From Thermogemmata fonticola (GTDB lineage Bacteria > Planctomycetota > Planctomycetia > Gemmatales > Gemmataceae), in NCBI RefSeq assembly GCF_013694095.1, contig NZ_JACEFB010000006.1, forward strand, positions 1-64,000: DNA of 64,000 nucleotides, in the 5' to 3' direction. This document shows positions 29,619 to 38,886 of the stretch, piece by piece. Positions within the stretch are counted from its first letter, which is position 1. Every line of letters begins with the position of its first letter. Position numbers and translations under genes: made by a program. A model generated the notes under the pieces. That model saw only the letters and a list, made by a program, of their open reading frames with translations. It was not told the origin of the DNA and searched no databases.

Positions 29619-29874
29619 GTTCCGGGAGTCCATCAGTGTGCCGCCCACGCTGTGCCGTTCTCCCGCTGGGTGCTTGGCGGGTTTCGAGGAAGGGAAGGGT
29701 TTTGGCTTTGCTGCCTTGCTTTTCGGCCTCGGTGGGGGTTTCCCGTCCGTGGTCTTGTCTTATGCATCCGGCGTGTCCCAAACGGATGCTGTGGCTGCGG
29801 AAACTATCGTCCTGATTGGGCGGCACTGGGGTTGAAGCTAGCCACTTCTGCAGAACCTCCAATTCCATTTCCAT
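29605..29874 (-). CDS. possible small ORF downstream of the XPB helicase
   Basis: An open frame of 89 codons from ATG 29874 lies in the gap between XPB and the 85-residue gene. It begins MEMELEVLQKWLAST and becomes polar and basic, with no recognisable domain. The RBS is weak (GCGAGAA). It is listed only because the ~420-base gap otherwise holds nothing; the frame may be fortuitous. Confidence 0.2.
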   Translation of the reverse strand: MEMELEVLQKWLASTPVPPNQDDSFRSHSIRLGHAGCIRQDHGRETPTEAEKQGSKAKTLPFLETRQAPSGRTAQRGRHTDGLPEPILS

Positions 29875-29956
29875 TTCTCGCAATAACTTACTGTCTGAGC
29901 GGTGACTTACTGTCCGACCAGTTGCCGTCTCTAGGCGATGCCCAAAGAAAGTGTCA

Positions 29957-31720
29957 TCAGCCCGCCTCCCGTCGGCAAAGGGGGACCAACTCCGAAGCGT
30001 CGAGGATTTCATAGGAGTATCCTTGCTCCGTAAGGAACAGTTGGCGGTGGTGGGCAAAGTCCTGTTCGCAGGTGTCCCGCGTGACAAGGGTGTAGAAGTG
30101 GGCGGTGGAGCCGTCGCTTTTGGGCCGCAGGATGCGCCCCAGCCGCTGGGCTTCCTCCTGGCGCGAGCCAAAGGTTCCTGACACCTGAATCAGGACGTTC
30201 GCATCGGGCAAGTCGATGGCGAAATTGCCGACCTTGGAAAGAATCAGATGGCGGAGTTGCCCTTGGCGGAAGCGGAGATAGAGTTGCTCGCGCTCGCTGT
30301 TGGGGGTGGAACCCGTGATGAGGGGAAGTTGGAAGCGGCGGGCGAGGCGGCGGAGTTGGCTGAGGTATTGCCCAATGATAAGTACTTGCTGCTGAGCATG
30401 TCGGTGCAGCAGAGCGGCGACCACCTCATCCTTGGCGGGATTCTCGCTAGCGATGCGGTACTGGGCCCGCCGTTCCGCCACAGCGTACTCTAGTCGGATG
30501 GCATCATTCGAGAGATTGACCCGAATTTCCGTGCATTGGGCCGAGGCGATCCATCCCTGGGTTTCCAGTTCGCGCCACGGTACATCGTAGCGTTTGGGAC
30601 CAATGAGGGCGAACACGTCCCCTTCCCGTCCATCTTCCCGGATGAGGGTGGCTGTTAGCCCCAGACGCCGCCGGGCCTGAATCTGAGCTGTCACGCGGAA
30701 CACCGGTGCAGGCAGCAGATGTACCTCGTCGTAAATAATCAATCCCCAGTCTCTTTGCTCAAAGAGGCCAAAGTGGGGAAACTCCTCCGTTTTGTCCGGC
30801 CGATAGGTCAGAATCTGATAGGTGGCGATGGTGACAGGGCCAATCTCTTTGCTCTCGCCGGTGTATTCCTTGATCTGTTCAGCGGTCAGGGTGGTTTTGT
30901 CGAGCAATTCCCGTTTCCACTGTTTGACAGCAGTGATGCTGGTCGTCAGGATGAGGGTGTGTTTTTGCAACAAAGCCATGACGGCCAGGCCGACGATGGT
31001 TTTACCAGCACCACAGGGGAGGACGATCACGCCAGAGCCGCCGCGGGCCTGACCCCCCGCATGGAAGACAGCAGCCGCCTCGCGCTGGTAGTCGCGGACC
31101 ACAAAGGGCCGGTCTTCCAAGGTGCGGTCGCGCAAGGCCAGAGGTAAGTCCGCCCCATCGGTATAGCCGGCTAAGTCCTCGGCGGGATAACCAATGGTGA
31201 TCAGGGCCTGTTTGACGACGCCGCGGTGGGCCGCGGCCACCTGGCAACTCCGCTCATCGAGACTCTCGCCCAAATAGTCCCGTAGGCCCTTCTGCCGCCG
31301 CAATTCAGCCAACAAAGCGGGTTGGTCGCATACCAAGCGCAATGCCAGGCCGGATTGCGAACCTGATAGCCGTTCCAACCGGATCCGCCCATAACGGGCC
31401 ATGGTTTCGCTGATGTCCACCGGGAGATTGGGGGGCAGCGGAAATTTGGTGAAGCGGAGCAGGGTCTCAATCACCTGCTGAGAGGTTAGCCCCACAGCGG
31501 CAGCATTCCATAGGGAGAGATTGGTGATCCGATAGGTGTGGAGGTGTTCCGGGCTTTTTTCCAGTTCAGCGAATGGAGCTAGGGCATCCCGTGCGGCGGC
31601 GTAGCGGGGATTATTCACTTCGACCAAAATGGTCCGGTCAGACTGCACAATGCAGGGATTGGCAAGATCACAGGTAGGGGGGACCTGAGGCCCAGTTCCG
31701 GTTGATGCGATACGTGGCAT
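29957..31720 (-). CDS. XPB/Ssl2-family superfamily 2 DNA helicase
   Basis: The 587-residue protein starts with the XPB-N domain (CIVQSDRTILVEVNNPRY, then HTYRITNLSLWNAAAVG). It continues with a damage-recognition-like region and a complete SF2 core: Walker A VLPCGAGKTIVG, TSITAVKQW, DEVH box IIYDEVHLLPA, LGLTATLIRED, and motif VI region EEAQRLGRILRPK. Bacterial XPB proteins are 3'-5' helicases thought to act in repair. ATG 31720 fits the usual domain start; ATG 31861 would add 47 residues but touches a GGGAGG with no spacer. It is first in a minus-strand module with two smaller genes and the Helicase_C_3-type partner. Confidence 0.93.
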   Translation of the reverse strand: MPRIASTGTGPQVPPTCDLANPCIVQSDRTILVEVNNPRYAAARDALAPFAELEKSPEHLHTYRITNLSLWNAAAVGLTSQQVIETLLRFTKFPLPPNLPVDISETMARYGRIRLERLSGSQSGLALRLVCDQPALLAELRRQKGLRDYLGESLDERSCQVAAAHRGVVKQALITIGYPAEDLAGYTDGADLPLALRDRTLEDRPFVVRDYQREAAAVFHAGGQARGGSGVIVLPCGAGKTIVGLAVMALLQKHTLILTTSITAVKQWKRELLDKTTLTAEQIKEYTGESKEIGPVTIATYQILTYRPDKTEEFPHFGLFEQRDWGLIIYDEVHLLPAPVFRVTAQIQARRRLGLTATLIREDGREGDVFALIGPKRYDVPWRELETQGWIASAQCTEIRVNLSNDAIRLEYAVAERRAQYRIASENPAKDEVVAALLHRHAQQQVLIIGQYLSQLRRLARRFQLPLITGSTPNSEREQLYLRFRQGQLRHLILSKVGNFAIDLPDANVLIQVSGTFGSRQEEAQRLGRILRPKSDGSTAHFYTLVTRDTCEQDFAHHRQLFLTEQGYSYEILDASELVPLCRREAG

Positions 31721-32463
31721 AGTGGGGTGATGAGGCTCGCAGGTGGGGGGACTGAACCTGCCGGGGTCGATGGACCAGTCGGACTGCTCCACCGCCTTCG
31801 CCCGGTGATCCGAGGCGTCATGCCCCCGCTGATCTTCTGGATCGGACACTGGCAGCGCCATCCTCCCGTGACGGCGCGCATCACAACTGCTATTGTCGCC
31901 TCAGAGCATCGCAGCGTAAAGGCGAACTCGTCCTCGCCTGTCTGGGTGTAACCAGATTTTCTGGGGGTGGGGGCTGAACCCGCGAGGTGTTTCCCCAAAC
32001 TAGCAGAGCTGCCCGGCAGGGAACCCCCAGAGAATTTGGTTGCACCCTGTCCTCGGGTACTAGAGTCGATATCCAACTCATGCGCCCGATTTAGGCCTTT
32101 TCGGATCCGGCAACGACAGCCATACCGCGCCGGGGAAGGGATCGGATTGAGGAGAGAGGGAAATTCGGCAGCCAAGAAAAAATTCGCGTTGATGCTTGAC
32201 GTAATGGCCTCGATAGGCTATTCTCGCCTGCGTCCTGCCAAAGTTTTTTCCCTATCGTTGCGTGAAAGTAAAGGGTGTCTGCAGGGTTTTTTCCAATAAC
32301 CTTAAACCCGGCACCTCCATCTCCCACGGTTGGCAATTCAGGGGGTTGCGGGGTGTGGGCCGAAAAGGCGGACACCGTTGCGTACAGACCCACGGCATGG
32401 CTTGGGAGTGACGGTCGCTCCCAAGGGCATGACGGGGAACCTGTTAGCTGAAAGGACGGGGTT
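31721..32463. other. intergenic region between XPB and the cytochrome c'-like gene
   Basis: About 740 bases lie between divergent genes. They contain an inverted copy of the MITE-like repeat (31944-32047). The remainder shows only short shadow frames. An AT-richer patch around 32170-32300 may hold the promoter for the cytochrome gene. Confidence 0.5.
31944..32047 (-). repeat. MITE-like inverted-repeat element, copy C (reverse orientation)
   Basis: On the minus strand this 104-bp element begins GGGTGCAACCAAATTCTCTG and ends in a matching inverted end, with the same core (CTGCCGGGCAGCTCTGCTAG and CGCGGGTTCAG) as copies A and B some 9.6 kb away. Its flanks show TGTC on both sides (TGTCT before, TGTCC after), consistent with a 4-bp target duplication different from the CTAG at copies A and B. 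Like those copies, it sits upstream of a minus-strand gene. Confidence 0.8.
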
Positions 32464-32874
32464 ATGTTCCGCAAGCTGATGCAGTCCAGTGTGTTTGCCC
32501 TGATGGGGGTGGTAGGGGTGCTGGCGACTTACGGATGGGCCATTTCGGCCAACAAGGCCGCCAGCATCAGCGATGTGATGAAGGCCAGCTTTGGCAAGGG
32601 CGGATTCAAGGCCAAGATTACTGAGGCGGTCAAGAGCAAGAACTACGATGAAGCCGCCAAGTTGGCGAAAAGCTGGGTGGCGTGTGTGGAGAATCTCCTC
32701 CAGAACAAGCCTCCCAAGGGAGACGAGGGGGCCTGGAAAGAGCGAGCGGAAAAATTCCTCAAGATCACACGTGACATTTTGGCAGCGGCTGAGAAGGGGG
32801 ATGGCAAAGGCATCAATGCCGGCATCGGTGCTGTCGGCAAGTTGTGCGGCGATTGCCACAAGAATCACAAGTAA
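32464..32874 (+). CDS. exported cytochrome c'-like protein (C-terminal CxxCH haem site)
   Basis: The 136-residue protein has a signal peptide (SSVFALMGVVGVLATYGWA), a helical domain of about 100 residues and, at the very C-terminus, CGDCHKNHK. This is the c-type haem attachment motif in the position typical of four-helix-bundle cytochromes c'. The helices contain KITEAVKSKNYDEAAKLAKS and AGIGAVGKLCG. A periplasmic electron-transfer or gas-binding role is the family expectation. A strong terminator follows about 135 bases downstream, so it is probably monocistronic. Confidence 0.85.
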   Translation: MFRKLMQSSVFALMGVVGVLATYGWAISANKAASISDVMKASFGKGGFKAKITEAVKSKNYDEAAKLAKSWVACVENLLQNKPPKGDEGAWKERAEKFLKITRDILAAAEKGDGKGINAGIGAVGKLCGDCHKNHK

Positions 32875-33008
32875 TGTCCCATCCGGCTGCGATGAGGGTA
32901 CCGCCTGAGTGACTCCGAGTCCCCGGTGTATCGGGCCGAAGACCGCAGGCGGTGACCAATAAGGCTAACTGTAGCCTAACTCTTGGGAAAACAAGACATC
33001 ACTCATCA

Positions 33009-33038
33009 GGGGCACGAGTGTAAACGTGCCCCATTTTT
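33009..33038 (+). terminator. rho-independent terminator
   Basis: A perfect 8-bp stem GGGGCACG / CGTGCCCC with an 8-nt loop is followed by ATTTTT. It lies downstream of the cytochrome c'-like gene and ends its transcript before the DUF971-mrp pair. Confidence 0.85.
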
Positions 33039-33139
33039 ACTAGTGTCGTTTTGGTTGGTTCTTCTCTCCCATGTATCGACCGAAGATTCTGTTGGGGAAA
33101 TCCTATCGCTTCAGTTCCTATAATTTCTGGTAGCAAAGG

Positions 33140-33547
33140 TTGAGTGAGGTGGAAGCAAGGGCGAAAAACGCAGGGGGCAACTCCATCGTGGCGGAATTGT
33201 GGCCAGTGGCACTACGGAACGAGGGAGACGGTTTGCGGATCGAATGGAACGACGGTGTGGCTACTTTTGTGCGTTGGCAGACGTTGCGGGAGAACTGTCC
33301 TTGTGCTTCGTGCATTGAGGAACGCCAGCGCCCTCCTGATCCCTTTCGCGTCTTGTCACCTCAAGAGGTGGCAGCCGGCACGCCCCGACCTCGATCTATG
33401 ACTCCCGTGGGTCGCTACGCCTACCAAATCGTTTGGAACGACGGGCATGCCACAGGAATCTACACCTTGGAGCGCCTGCGACAGTTGAGTCAACCACTGA
33501 GTATGTCCTCGAAGTCAGATGCGGTATCTCCGCCGGAGAGTCCATGA
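33140..33547 (+). CDS. DUF971 domain protein (gamma-butyrobetaine hydroxylase N-terminal-like)
   Basis: The 135-residue protein contains the DUF971 fold: LRIEWNDGVATFVRWQTLRENCPCASCIEE, then VGRYAYQIVWNDGHATGIYTLERLRQL. The cysteines in CPCASC resemble a zinc or Fe-S site. DUF971 proteins are frequently encoded next to Mrp/ApbC ATPases, as here: the stop codon overlaps the mrp ATG (ATGA), implying translational coupling. That context suggests a link to Fe-S cluster handling. The start is uncertain (TTG 33140 or GTG 33149). Confidence 0.85.
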   Translation: MSEVEARAKNAGGNSIVAELWPVALRNEGDGLRIEWNDGVATFVRWQTLRENCPCASCIEERQRPPDPFRVLSPQEVAAGTPRPRSMTPVGRYAYQIVWNDGHATGIYTLERLRQLSQPLSMSSKSDAVSPPESP

Positions 33548-34374
33548 GCCTGCCAACATCCCAACCTGTTTCGCCATCGCGGCCCCCAACTTTGTCCGGC
33601 GTGCGTCACTGTATCGCCGTGGCTAGCGGCAAGGGGGGCGTGGGAAAGTCCACTGTGGCGGCTAATTTGGCTATGGCACTCCACCACATGGGGCTGCGCA
33701 CCGGCCTGCTGGACGCTGACATCTACGGTCCTTCCGTTCCTTTGATGTTTGGTTTGGGAACTGTTGATCCACAGACCACCCCTTTGCCGCTCGAAAAGTA
33801 TGGCCTCAAACTCATGAGCATGGGCTTTCTCGTCAGCCCGGAACAAGCTGTCATCTGGCGAGGACCGAAAGTGGCCCAAGCCGTTCAGGCTTTTCTGGCT
33901 CAAATCCACTGGGGAGAATTGGATGCTCTGGTGGTGGACTTGCCCCCCGGCACAGGGGACGCTCAGTTGACCCTCAGCCAATCCGCCCCCCTCACCGGTG
34001 CTGTGATTGTGACCACACCCGGAGAAGTGAGCCTGATCGATGCCCGTAAAGGGGTGAAAATGTTCCGGGAGGTCCGTGTGCCGATTTTAGGAATCATCGA
34101 GAATATGAGCTACTATGTCGACGGCGCCGGCAGACGCACCTCGATTTTCGGCATGGGCGGAGGCATGAAACTGGCCCTGGAATCTGGTGTGCCGTTTCTT
34201 GGGGAATTGCCGATCGATCCACAAGTGTCCGAGTGCGTGGATGGCGGTGAGCCGATAGTCCGCCGCTATCCGGATTCTCCCGTGTCCCAAGCCTACCGCA
34301 CCATCGCCCAAACGATTTGGGACATTCTCCAGCGCCCACAGCAGGGGGCGTCTCTACCGTCTGTCCAGCTTTGA
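33544..34374 (+). CDS. mrp: Mrp/NBP35-type P-loop ATPase, CxxC motif absent
   Basis: The 276-residue MinD-like ATPase has the deviant Walker A ASGKGGVGKSTVAANLA, switch region LLDADIYGPSVP, Walker B-like ALVVDLPPGTGDAQLTL, and IENMSYYV followed by IFGMGGG. Mrp proteins act as Fe-S cluster carriers or scaffolds. The cluster-binding CxxC that usually follows ENMSYF is absent: residues 193-196 read DGAG. I recall that some lineages (for example Bacteroidetes) also lack it. It lacks the N-terminal DUF59 domain; the preceding, overlapping gene encodes DUF971. Confidence 0.92.
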   Translation: MSLPTSQPVSPSRPPTLSGVRHCIAVASGKGGVGKSTVAANLAMALHHMGLRTGLLDADIYGPSVPLMFGLGTVDPQTTPLPLEKYGLKLMSMGFLVSPEQAVIWRGPKVAQAVQAFLAQIHWGELDALVVDLPPGTGDAQLTLSQSAPLTGAVIVTTPGEVSLIDARKGVKMFREVRVPILGIIENMSYYVDGAGRRTSIFGMGGGMKLALESGVPFLGELPIDPQVSECVDGGEPIVRRYPDSPVSQAYRTIAQTIWDILQRPQQGASLPSVQL

Positions 34375-35159
34375 GAGAGATCTACCAGGACACCGCCCAA
34401 CTGGTCAGATATCTCCCCAAGGTTGTGTATGAGTCAGTAGCTTCGGGTGTCGTGTATAATGTTATGGCTGCAGGCGCAGACATGATGATCCCCTAGGCAA
34501 CAACCCCGAACTCTTGTTTCAAGAGTAAGCGACTGGTACTATGGGGGGTGGTAAGGTTAGCGGCCATATTGATCCTCCCCCCCATAAAGCCCTAGAATGC
34601 GGCAGATTTATCACCCACACGGGACCTAATGGCTTAGCAACAGGAATTGGCCGCCAGCGGGAATCTTGGCTTGGAGCGGTTGTAAATCCAGGGAGCAAAA
34701 ACGGAACAAGCTATCGAAGGGATGGAAAGACAATCGTGGGAAGCAGGGAGAGGTTTTGATCGGGGTCAGATGAGTGTCCCGATATGCTAGCTCCAGAGAT
34801 CGGAGGAATCTCAGGGGAACGATATTTGGAGTGGTTATTTCTCCAACACCTTTGTCATCAACAGGTTGTAAATGAGCAGGTTGCTTCGATCTGGAGATGA
34901 AACATTCACGGATTGTCTGGAAATCAACGCGAAGGGCGGAAATCACCCCTATAACATACTGAAATAAGAGCTGGAAAGCAGGGAATCGTTTCTCAGGGCA
35001 AACTATCCAAATGAATAGATACAGTGGGAAGGCGATCTTCCAGGATAGCAATAGGAGGATGGAAGAAGTCAACTGAGAAGGCAAAGGAACGGCAAGGCCA
35101 GTGTCTAGCCTCCCGTTCTGCAGCTTATATCCCCTTGAGGGAAAGGAAGGGCGGCAGGT
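34375..35159. other. long intergenic region upstream of clpC with hairpins; candidate ncRNA or leader
   Basis: 785 bases carry no convincing gene; the minus-strand frame at 34626-35492 is a shadow of clpC. A TATAAT occurs at 34455-34460. It is followed by a short hairpin (ACTCTTG/CAAGAGT near 34510-34526) and a larger one whose arms are TATGGGGGG (34540-34548) and CCCCCCATA (about 34578-34586). No T-run follows. This could be a small RNA, a structured leader or merely spacer. Confidence 0.35.
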
Positions 35160-37700
35160 ATGTACGAGCGTTTTACTGATCGAGCACGCAAGGTGATGCA
35201 GTTGGCCAATCAAGAGGCTCAACGCTTCAATCACGAGTACATTGGAACGGAGCATATCCTGTTGGGACTGGTCAAGGAAGGCTCCGGTGTGGCCGCCAAT
35301 GTCTTGAAAAACCTGGACGTGGATTTGCGGAAGATCCGCACGGAGGTGGAGAAAATTGTGCAGCACGGCCATCAAGGCGGCGAACAAGTCGTCATGGGTC
35401 GGCTGCCGCACACCCCGCGTGCCAAGAAAGTTCTTGACTATGCCCTGGAGGAAGCTCGCAACCTCGGCCACAACTATGTGGGAACTGAGCACCTTCTGCT
35501 GGGGTTGCTACGCGAGCAGGAGGGTGTCGCTGCCCAAGTGCTCATGAATTTGGGTCTGAAACTGGAAGATGTTCGCGAGGAAGTTCTCAATCTGCTGGGT
35601 CATAACATGCCAAACGAAAATGAACCGGGAATCGGAAGTGGTGGCGGCGCTTCGGAACGCGGAGCGGCTGCCCGAACTCGTTCAAAAACCCCTGCTCTGG
35701 ATAGCTTCGGTCGTGACTTGACCGAGTTGGCTCGCCAGGGCAAGCTCGATCCTGTCATTGGCCGCACCAACGAGATCGAGCGTGTCATTCAGATTCTGTC
35801 CCGGCGGCAGAAAAACAATCCCGTGCTTTTGGGTGAAGCAGGCGTAGGGAAAACCGCGATCGTCGAGGGTCTGGCCCAGATGATCGTCGATGGTAACGTG
35901 CCGGAATTGCTCCGCGACAAACGGATTGTCGTGTTAGACCTGGCCATGATGGTTGCAGGTACCAAGTATCGCGGCCAATTCGAGGAGCGCATCAAGGCCG
36001 TCATGAATGAAGTGCGCCGGGCCAAAAATGTCATTCTGTTCATCGACGAGTTGCACACGCTGGTCGGTGCGGGTGGAGCTGAAGGAGCCATTGACGCCTC
36101 GAATGTACTCAAACCTGCCTTGGCGCGTGGTGAAATTCAATGCATCGGGGCGACGACCCTCGATGAGTTCCGCAAATACATCGAGAAGGACCAGGCTTTA
36201 GCCCGCCGCTTCCAATCGATTATTGTCAATCCGCCGACTATGGCGGAAGCGGTGGAAATCCTCAAGGGACTGCGCGACCGTTACGAATCCCACCACCATG
36301 TGCAGATTACGGATGCTGCTCTCAAAGCGGCGGTGGAGTTGTCGGAGCGCTACATCACAGGCCACTGCCTGCCGGACAAGGCCATTGACGTGATCGACGA
36401 GGCCGGGGCGCGAGTGCGTCTGCGGGCTATGACCCGTCCGCCGGACCTCAAAGAATTGGATGAAAAGATTGAAAAACTCAACGCCGAAAAAGAGGCCGCC
36501 GTGATGGAGCAGGATTTCGAAAAGGCTGCCCATCTGCGGGATCAGGCGGAGAAGCTGAAGAAGGAAAAAGAGCGTTTGACACGGGAATGGCGTGAAAAAG
36601 CCAAGGAGTCGGAAGCCATCGTCGATGAGGAGGTGGTCGCCGAAGTGGTGTCCAAGATGACTGGCGTCCCCCTCAAGAAGGTCGGCGAGGATGAGACCAA
36701 GCGGCTGCTGAACATGGAAGCCGAGTTGCACGCCGCCATTGTCAGCCAGGACGAGGCGATCAAGGCTATCGCCCGGGCCGTGCGTAAGAGCCGCTCGGGC
36801 TTGAAAGACCCGAAGCGCCCCATCGGCTGCTTCATCTTTGCTGGTCCTACGGGGGTGGGTAAGACCCTCTTGGCCAAGCAACTGGCGAAATTCATGTTCG
36901 GCGACGAGAACAACCTCGTTCAGCTTGACATGAGCGAGTACATGGAAAAACATAATGTCAGCCGACTCGTCGGTGCACCGCCCGGTTACATCGGCTATGA
37001 GGAAGGCGGCCAACTTACCGAGAAGATCCGCCGCAAGCCGTATTCCGTGGTCCTGCTTGATGAAATCGAAAAGGCCCACCCCGATGTCTGGAACATGCTG
37101 TTACAGATCATGGAGGAAGGGCGGCTCACCGATAACGTCGGCCGCACGATCGACTTCAAAAACACAATCATCATCATGACCACCAACATTGGGGCGGAGT
37201 TGATCGTGGCGCAGGATGATATTTCTGCCCCGCTGCTGCGTGGGGTCAAGAAAGACGCGGAAGCCAGCTATCAAGAGATGCAGAAGAAAATCCGCGCCCG
37301 CATGGAGAAGGAGTTCCGTCCGGAATTCCTCAACCGCCTTGACGATATTATCGTCTTCCGGCAGTTGACCAAGGACGACCTCAAGCAGATCGTCAACATG
37401 GAGCTGGCGAAGGTTGCCAAGCGTCTGGAGGCCAAGAACCTGTCCTTAGAGGTACGCGATGATGCACGCGATTACCTCATCGAAAAAGGTTCCAGCCTCG
37501 AATTCGGTGCCCGTCCGTTGCGCCGGGCTATCGAGCAACACCTGGAAGACATGCTGGCCGAGGAACTGCTCAAGGATACGTTCCATCCCGGTGACACAAT
37601 CGTGGTCAAAGTCGTCGGCGAAGGAGATCAGCGGAAACTCGGCTTTGAAATCAGTCGCAAGGAGTCATCCCCGGAAGCCGTGCCTGTGACGGTAGGCTAA
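35160..37700 (+). CDS. clpC: ATP-dependent Clp protease ATP-binding subunit ClpC
   Basis: The 846-residue AAA+ unfoldase feeds substrates to ClpP. It has two N-terminal Clp-N repeats ([19 protein letters not shown] and [21 protein letters not shown]) and a first AAA module with [15 protein letters not shown] and [13 protein letters not shown]. The middle M/UVR region is short ([20 protein letters not shown]), which marks ClpC rather than ClpB. The second AAA module has [31 protein letters not shown] and a C-terminal [17 protein letters not shown]. The start follows AAGGAAGGGCGGCAGGT. A perfect terminator follows, so the gene is monocistronic. clpP and mcsAB are not present here. Confidence 0.97.
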   Translation: MYERFTDRARKVMQLANQEAQRFNHEYIGTEHILLGLVKEGSGVAANVLKNLDVDLRKIRTEVEKIVQHGHQGGEQVVMGRLPHTPRAKKVLDYALEEARNLGHNYVGTEHLLLGLLREQEGVAAQVLMNLGLKLEDVREEVLNLLGHNMPNENEPGIGSGGGASERGAAARTRSKTPALDSFGRDLTELARQGKLDPVIGRTNEIERVIQILSRRQKNNPVLLGEAGVGKTAIVEGLAQMIVDGNVPELLRDKRIVVLDLAMMVAGTKYRGQFEERIKAVMNEVRRAKNVILFIDELHTLVGAGGAEGAIDASNVLKPALARGEIQCIGATTLDEFRKYIEKDQALARRFQSIIVNPPTMAEAVEILKGLRDRYESHHHVQITDAALKAAVELSERYITGHCLPDKAIDVIDEAGARVRLRAMTRPPDLKELDEKIEKLNAEKEAAVMEQDFEKAAHLRDQAEKLKKEKERLTREWREKAKESEAIVDEEVVAEVVSKMTGVPLKKVGEDETKRLLNMEAELHAAIVSQDEAIKAIARAVRKSRSGLKDPKRPIGCFIFAGPTGVGKTLLAKQLAKFMFGDENNLVQLDMSEYMEKHNVSRLVGAPPGYIGYEEGGQLTEKIRRKPYSVVLLDEIEKAHPDVWNMLLQIMEEGRLTDNVGRTIDFKNTIIIMTTNIGAELIVAQDDISAPLLRGVKKDAEASYQEMQKKIRARMEKEFRPEFLNRLDDIIVFRQLTKDDLKQIVNMELAKVAKRLEAKNLSLEVRDDARDYLIEKGSSLEFGARPLRRAIEQHLEDMLAEELLKDTFHPGDTIVVKVVGEGDQRKLGFEISRKESSPEAVPVTVG

Positions 37701-37736
37701 ACCGGGACCACCAGCAAACCACGGAATGGTGAGTCT

Positions 37737-37769
37737 GAGGACGCTTGCCTCATGCAAGCGTCCTCTTTT
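37737..37769 (+). terminator. strong rho-independent terminator of clpC
   Basis: A perfect 12-bp stem (GAGGACGCTTGC / GCAAGCGTCCTC) with loop CTCAT is followed by TTTT, 36 bases after the clpC stop codon. Confidence 0.95.
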
Positions 37770-37882
37770 GTCTATGCGGTGCAACTCCACTTCGTCTATC
37801 GGAGATTTTCCAGGGGTCGGGTGGTGAATGGCTAGCGGAGCCGCTACAGTAGCACCAAGGTTGGCAAGTGGAGGAGGTTGGC

Positions 37883-38761
37883 ATGTCCCTAGCCCAACAG
37901 TTCCCAGAAATCGTGCGGTGTCGGGAGCCATTGGCTCCTTACACCCATTTGCGCATTGGCGGACCAGCAGATTATCTGGTGCAACCGCGAACGGTGGAGG
38001 AATTACGGCAAGTCCTCTTGGCGTGCCGGCAAGCCCAACTCCCCGTACGCATGTTGGGGGGCGGAAATAACCTCCTCGTCCGGGACGATCCGATCGCTGC
38101 CGCGGTGATTCGCCTAACAGCTCCGGCGTTTACGGAAGTCCAAGTGCAGGGGAAATATCTTCGAGCAGGAGGGGGCGGATCGCTCTGGCATCTCATTGCC
38201 ACCTCTGTCCGCGCTGGCCTCACGGGACTAGAAACCCTCGTCGGACTTCGGGGGACAGTGGGAGGAAGCGTTCGCTGCAACGTCGGGGATCGAACCGGAG
38301 AGATCGCGACGGTCGTCCGTGAAGTGACCGTCATGACTGAGGACGGTACCATTCACCACCGCCAGCGAGACGATCTCCACTTTGCCGAACATTCCAGTGA
38401 CATCGATGAACCGGTGATTCTTTCCGTACTCTTTGAGCTAGAGCCGGAGAACACCTCGGCTATTCTCAAAAGGATGCGTAAGGCTTGGATTCTCCGAAAG
38501 GCGCAGGAACCGTGGAGTTTCCAAGCAGCCGTCCGCCTCTTTCGGAATCCTCCGGGAAACACCGCAGCCGCTCTCATCGACCGAGCGGGTCTGGCCAAAA
38601 CACGCATCGGCAGTGCAGAACTGAGCGAACGCAACTCCAACTACGTGGTCGCCCACCCCGGTACCACGGCTGCGGATATTCTGCGGCTGCTCGATATAGT
38701 ACGGACCCAGGTCAAAGCACGGACTGGCGTCCTGCTGGAACAGGAACTCCATGTGTGGTGA
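37883..38761 (+). CDS. murB: UDP-N-acetylenolpyruvoylglucosamine reductase
   Basis: MurB reduces enolpyruvyl-UDP-GlcNAc to UDP-MurNAc using FAD and NADPH, an early step of peptidoglycan synthesis. The 292-residue protein has YTHLRIGGPADYLVQPRT, the FAD-binding LGGGNNLLVRDD, GLTGLETLVGLRGTVGGSVRCNVGD and a C-terminal AALIDRAGLAKTRIGSAELSERNSNYVVAHPG. The short form, without the type I insertion, is seen. ATG 37883 is chosen because GGAGG sits seven bases upstream; a GTG at 37868 is an alternative. An ftsQ-like gene follows, an arrangement reminiscent of a reduced dcw cluster. Confidence 0.95.
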   Translation: MSLAQQFPEIVRCREPLAPYTHLRIGGPADYLVQPRTVEELRQVLLACRQAQLPVRMLGGGNNLLVRDDPIAAAVIRLTAPAFTEVQVQGKYLRAGGGGSLWHLIATSVRAGLTGLETLVGLRGTVGGSVRCNVGDRTGEIATVVREVTVMTEDGTIHHRQRDDLHFAEHSSDIDEPVILSVLFELEPENTSAILKRMRKAWILRKAQEPWSFQAAVRLFRNPPGNTAAALIDRAGLAKTRIGSAELSERNSNYVVAHPGTTAADILRLLDIVRTQVKARTGVLLEQELHVW

Positions 38762-38886
38762 CCGTAGTGTCCCGCTGCACAGCTTTCGCACTAGCGCCAG
38801 ACTCCGACAACAACCGATCCACGCATCCAATCAGCATGAGCGTTTCCCAAAGGAATCATCTTCGAAGGGGAACACAACACGGTGAT

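Noticed and set aside
29605-30171. 188-codon minus-strand frame overlapping the XPB 3' end
   Set aside because: Its first ~95 codons are the XPB coding region in another frame; only the part after ATG 29874 could be a separate gene, and that is listed with low confidence.
34626-35492. 288-codon minus-strand frame upstream of and overlapping clpC
   Set aside because: It overlaps the well-supported clpC N-terminus in antisense, has no domain signature, and its remaining part is composition-driven; treated as a shadow frame.
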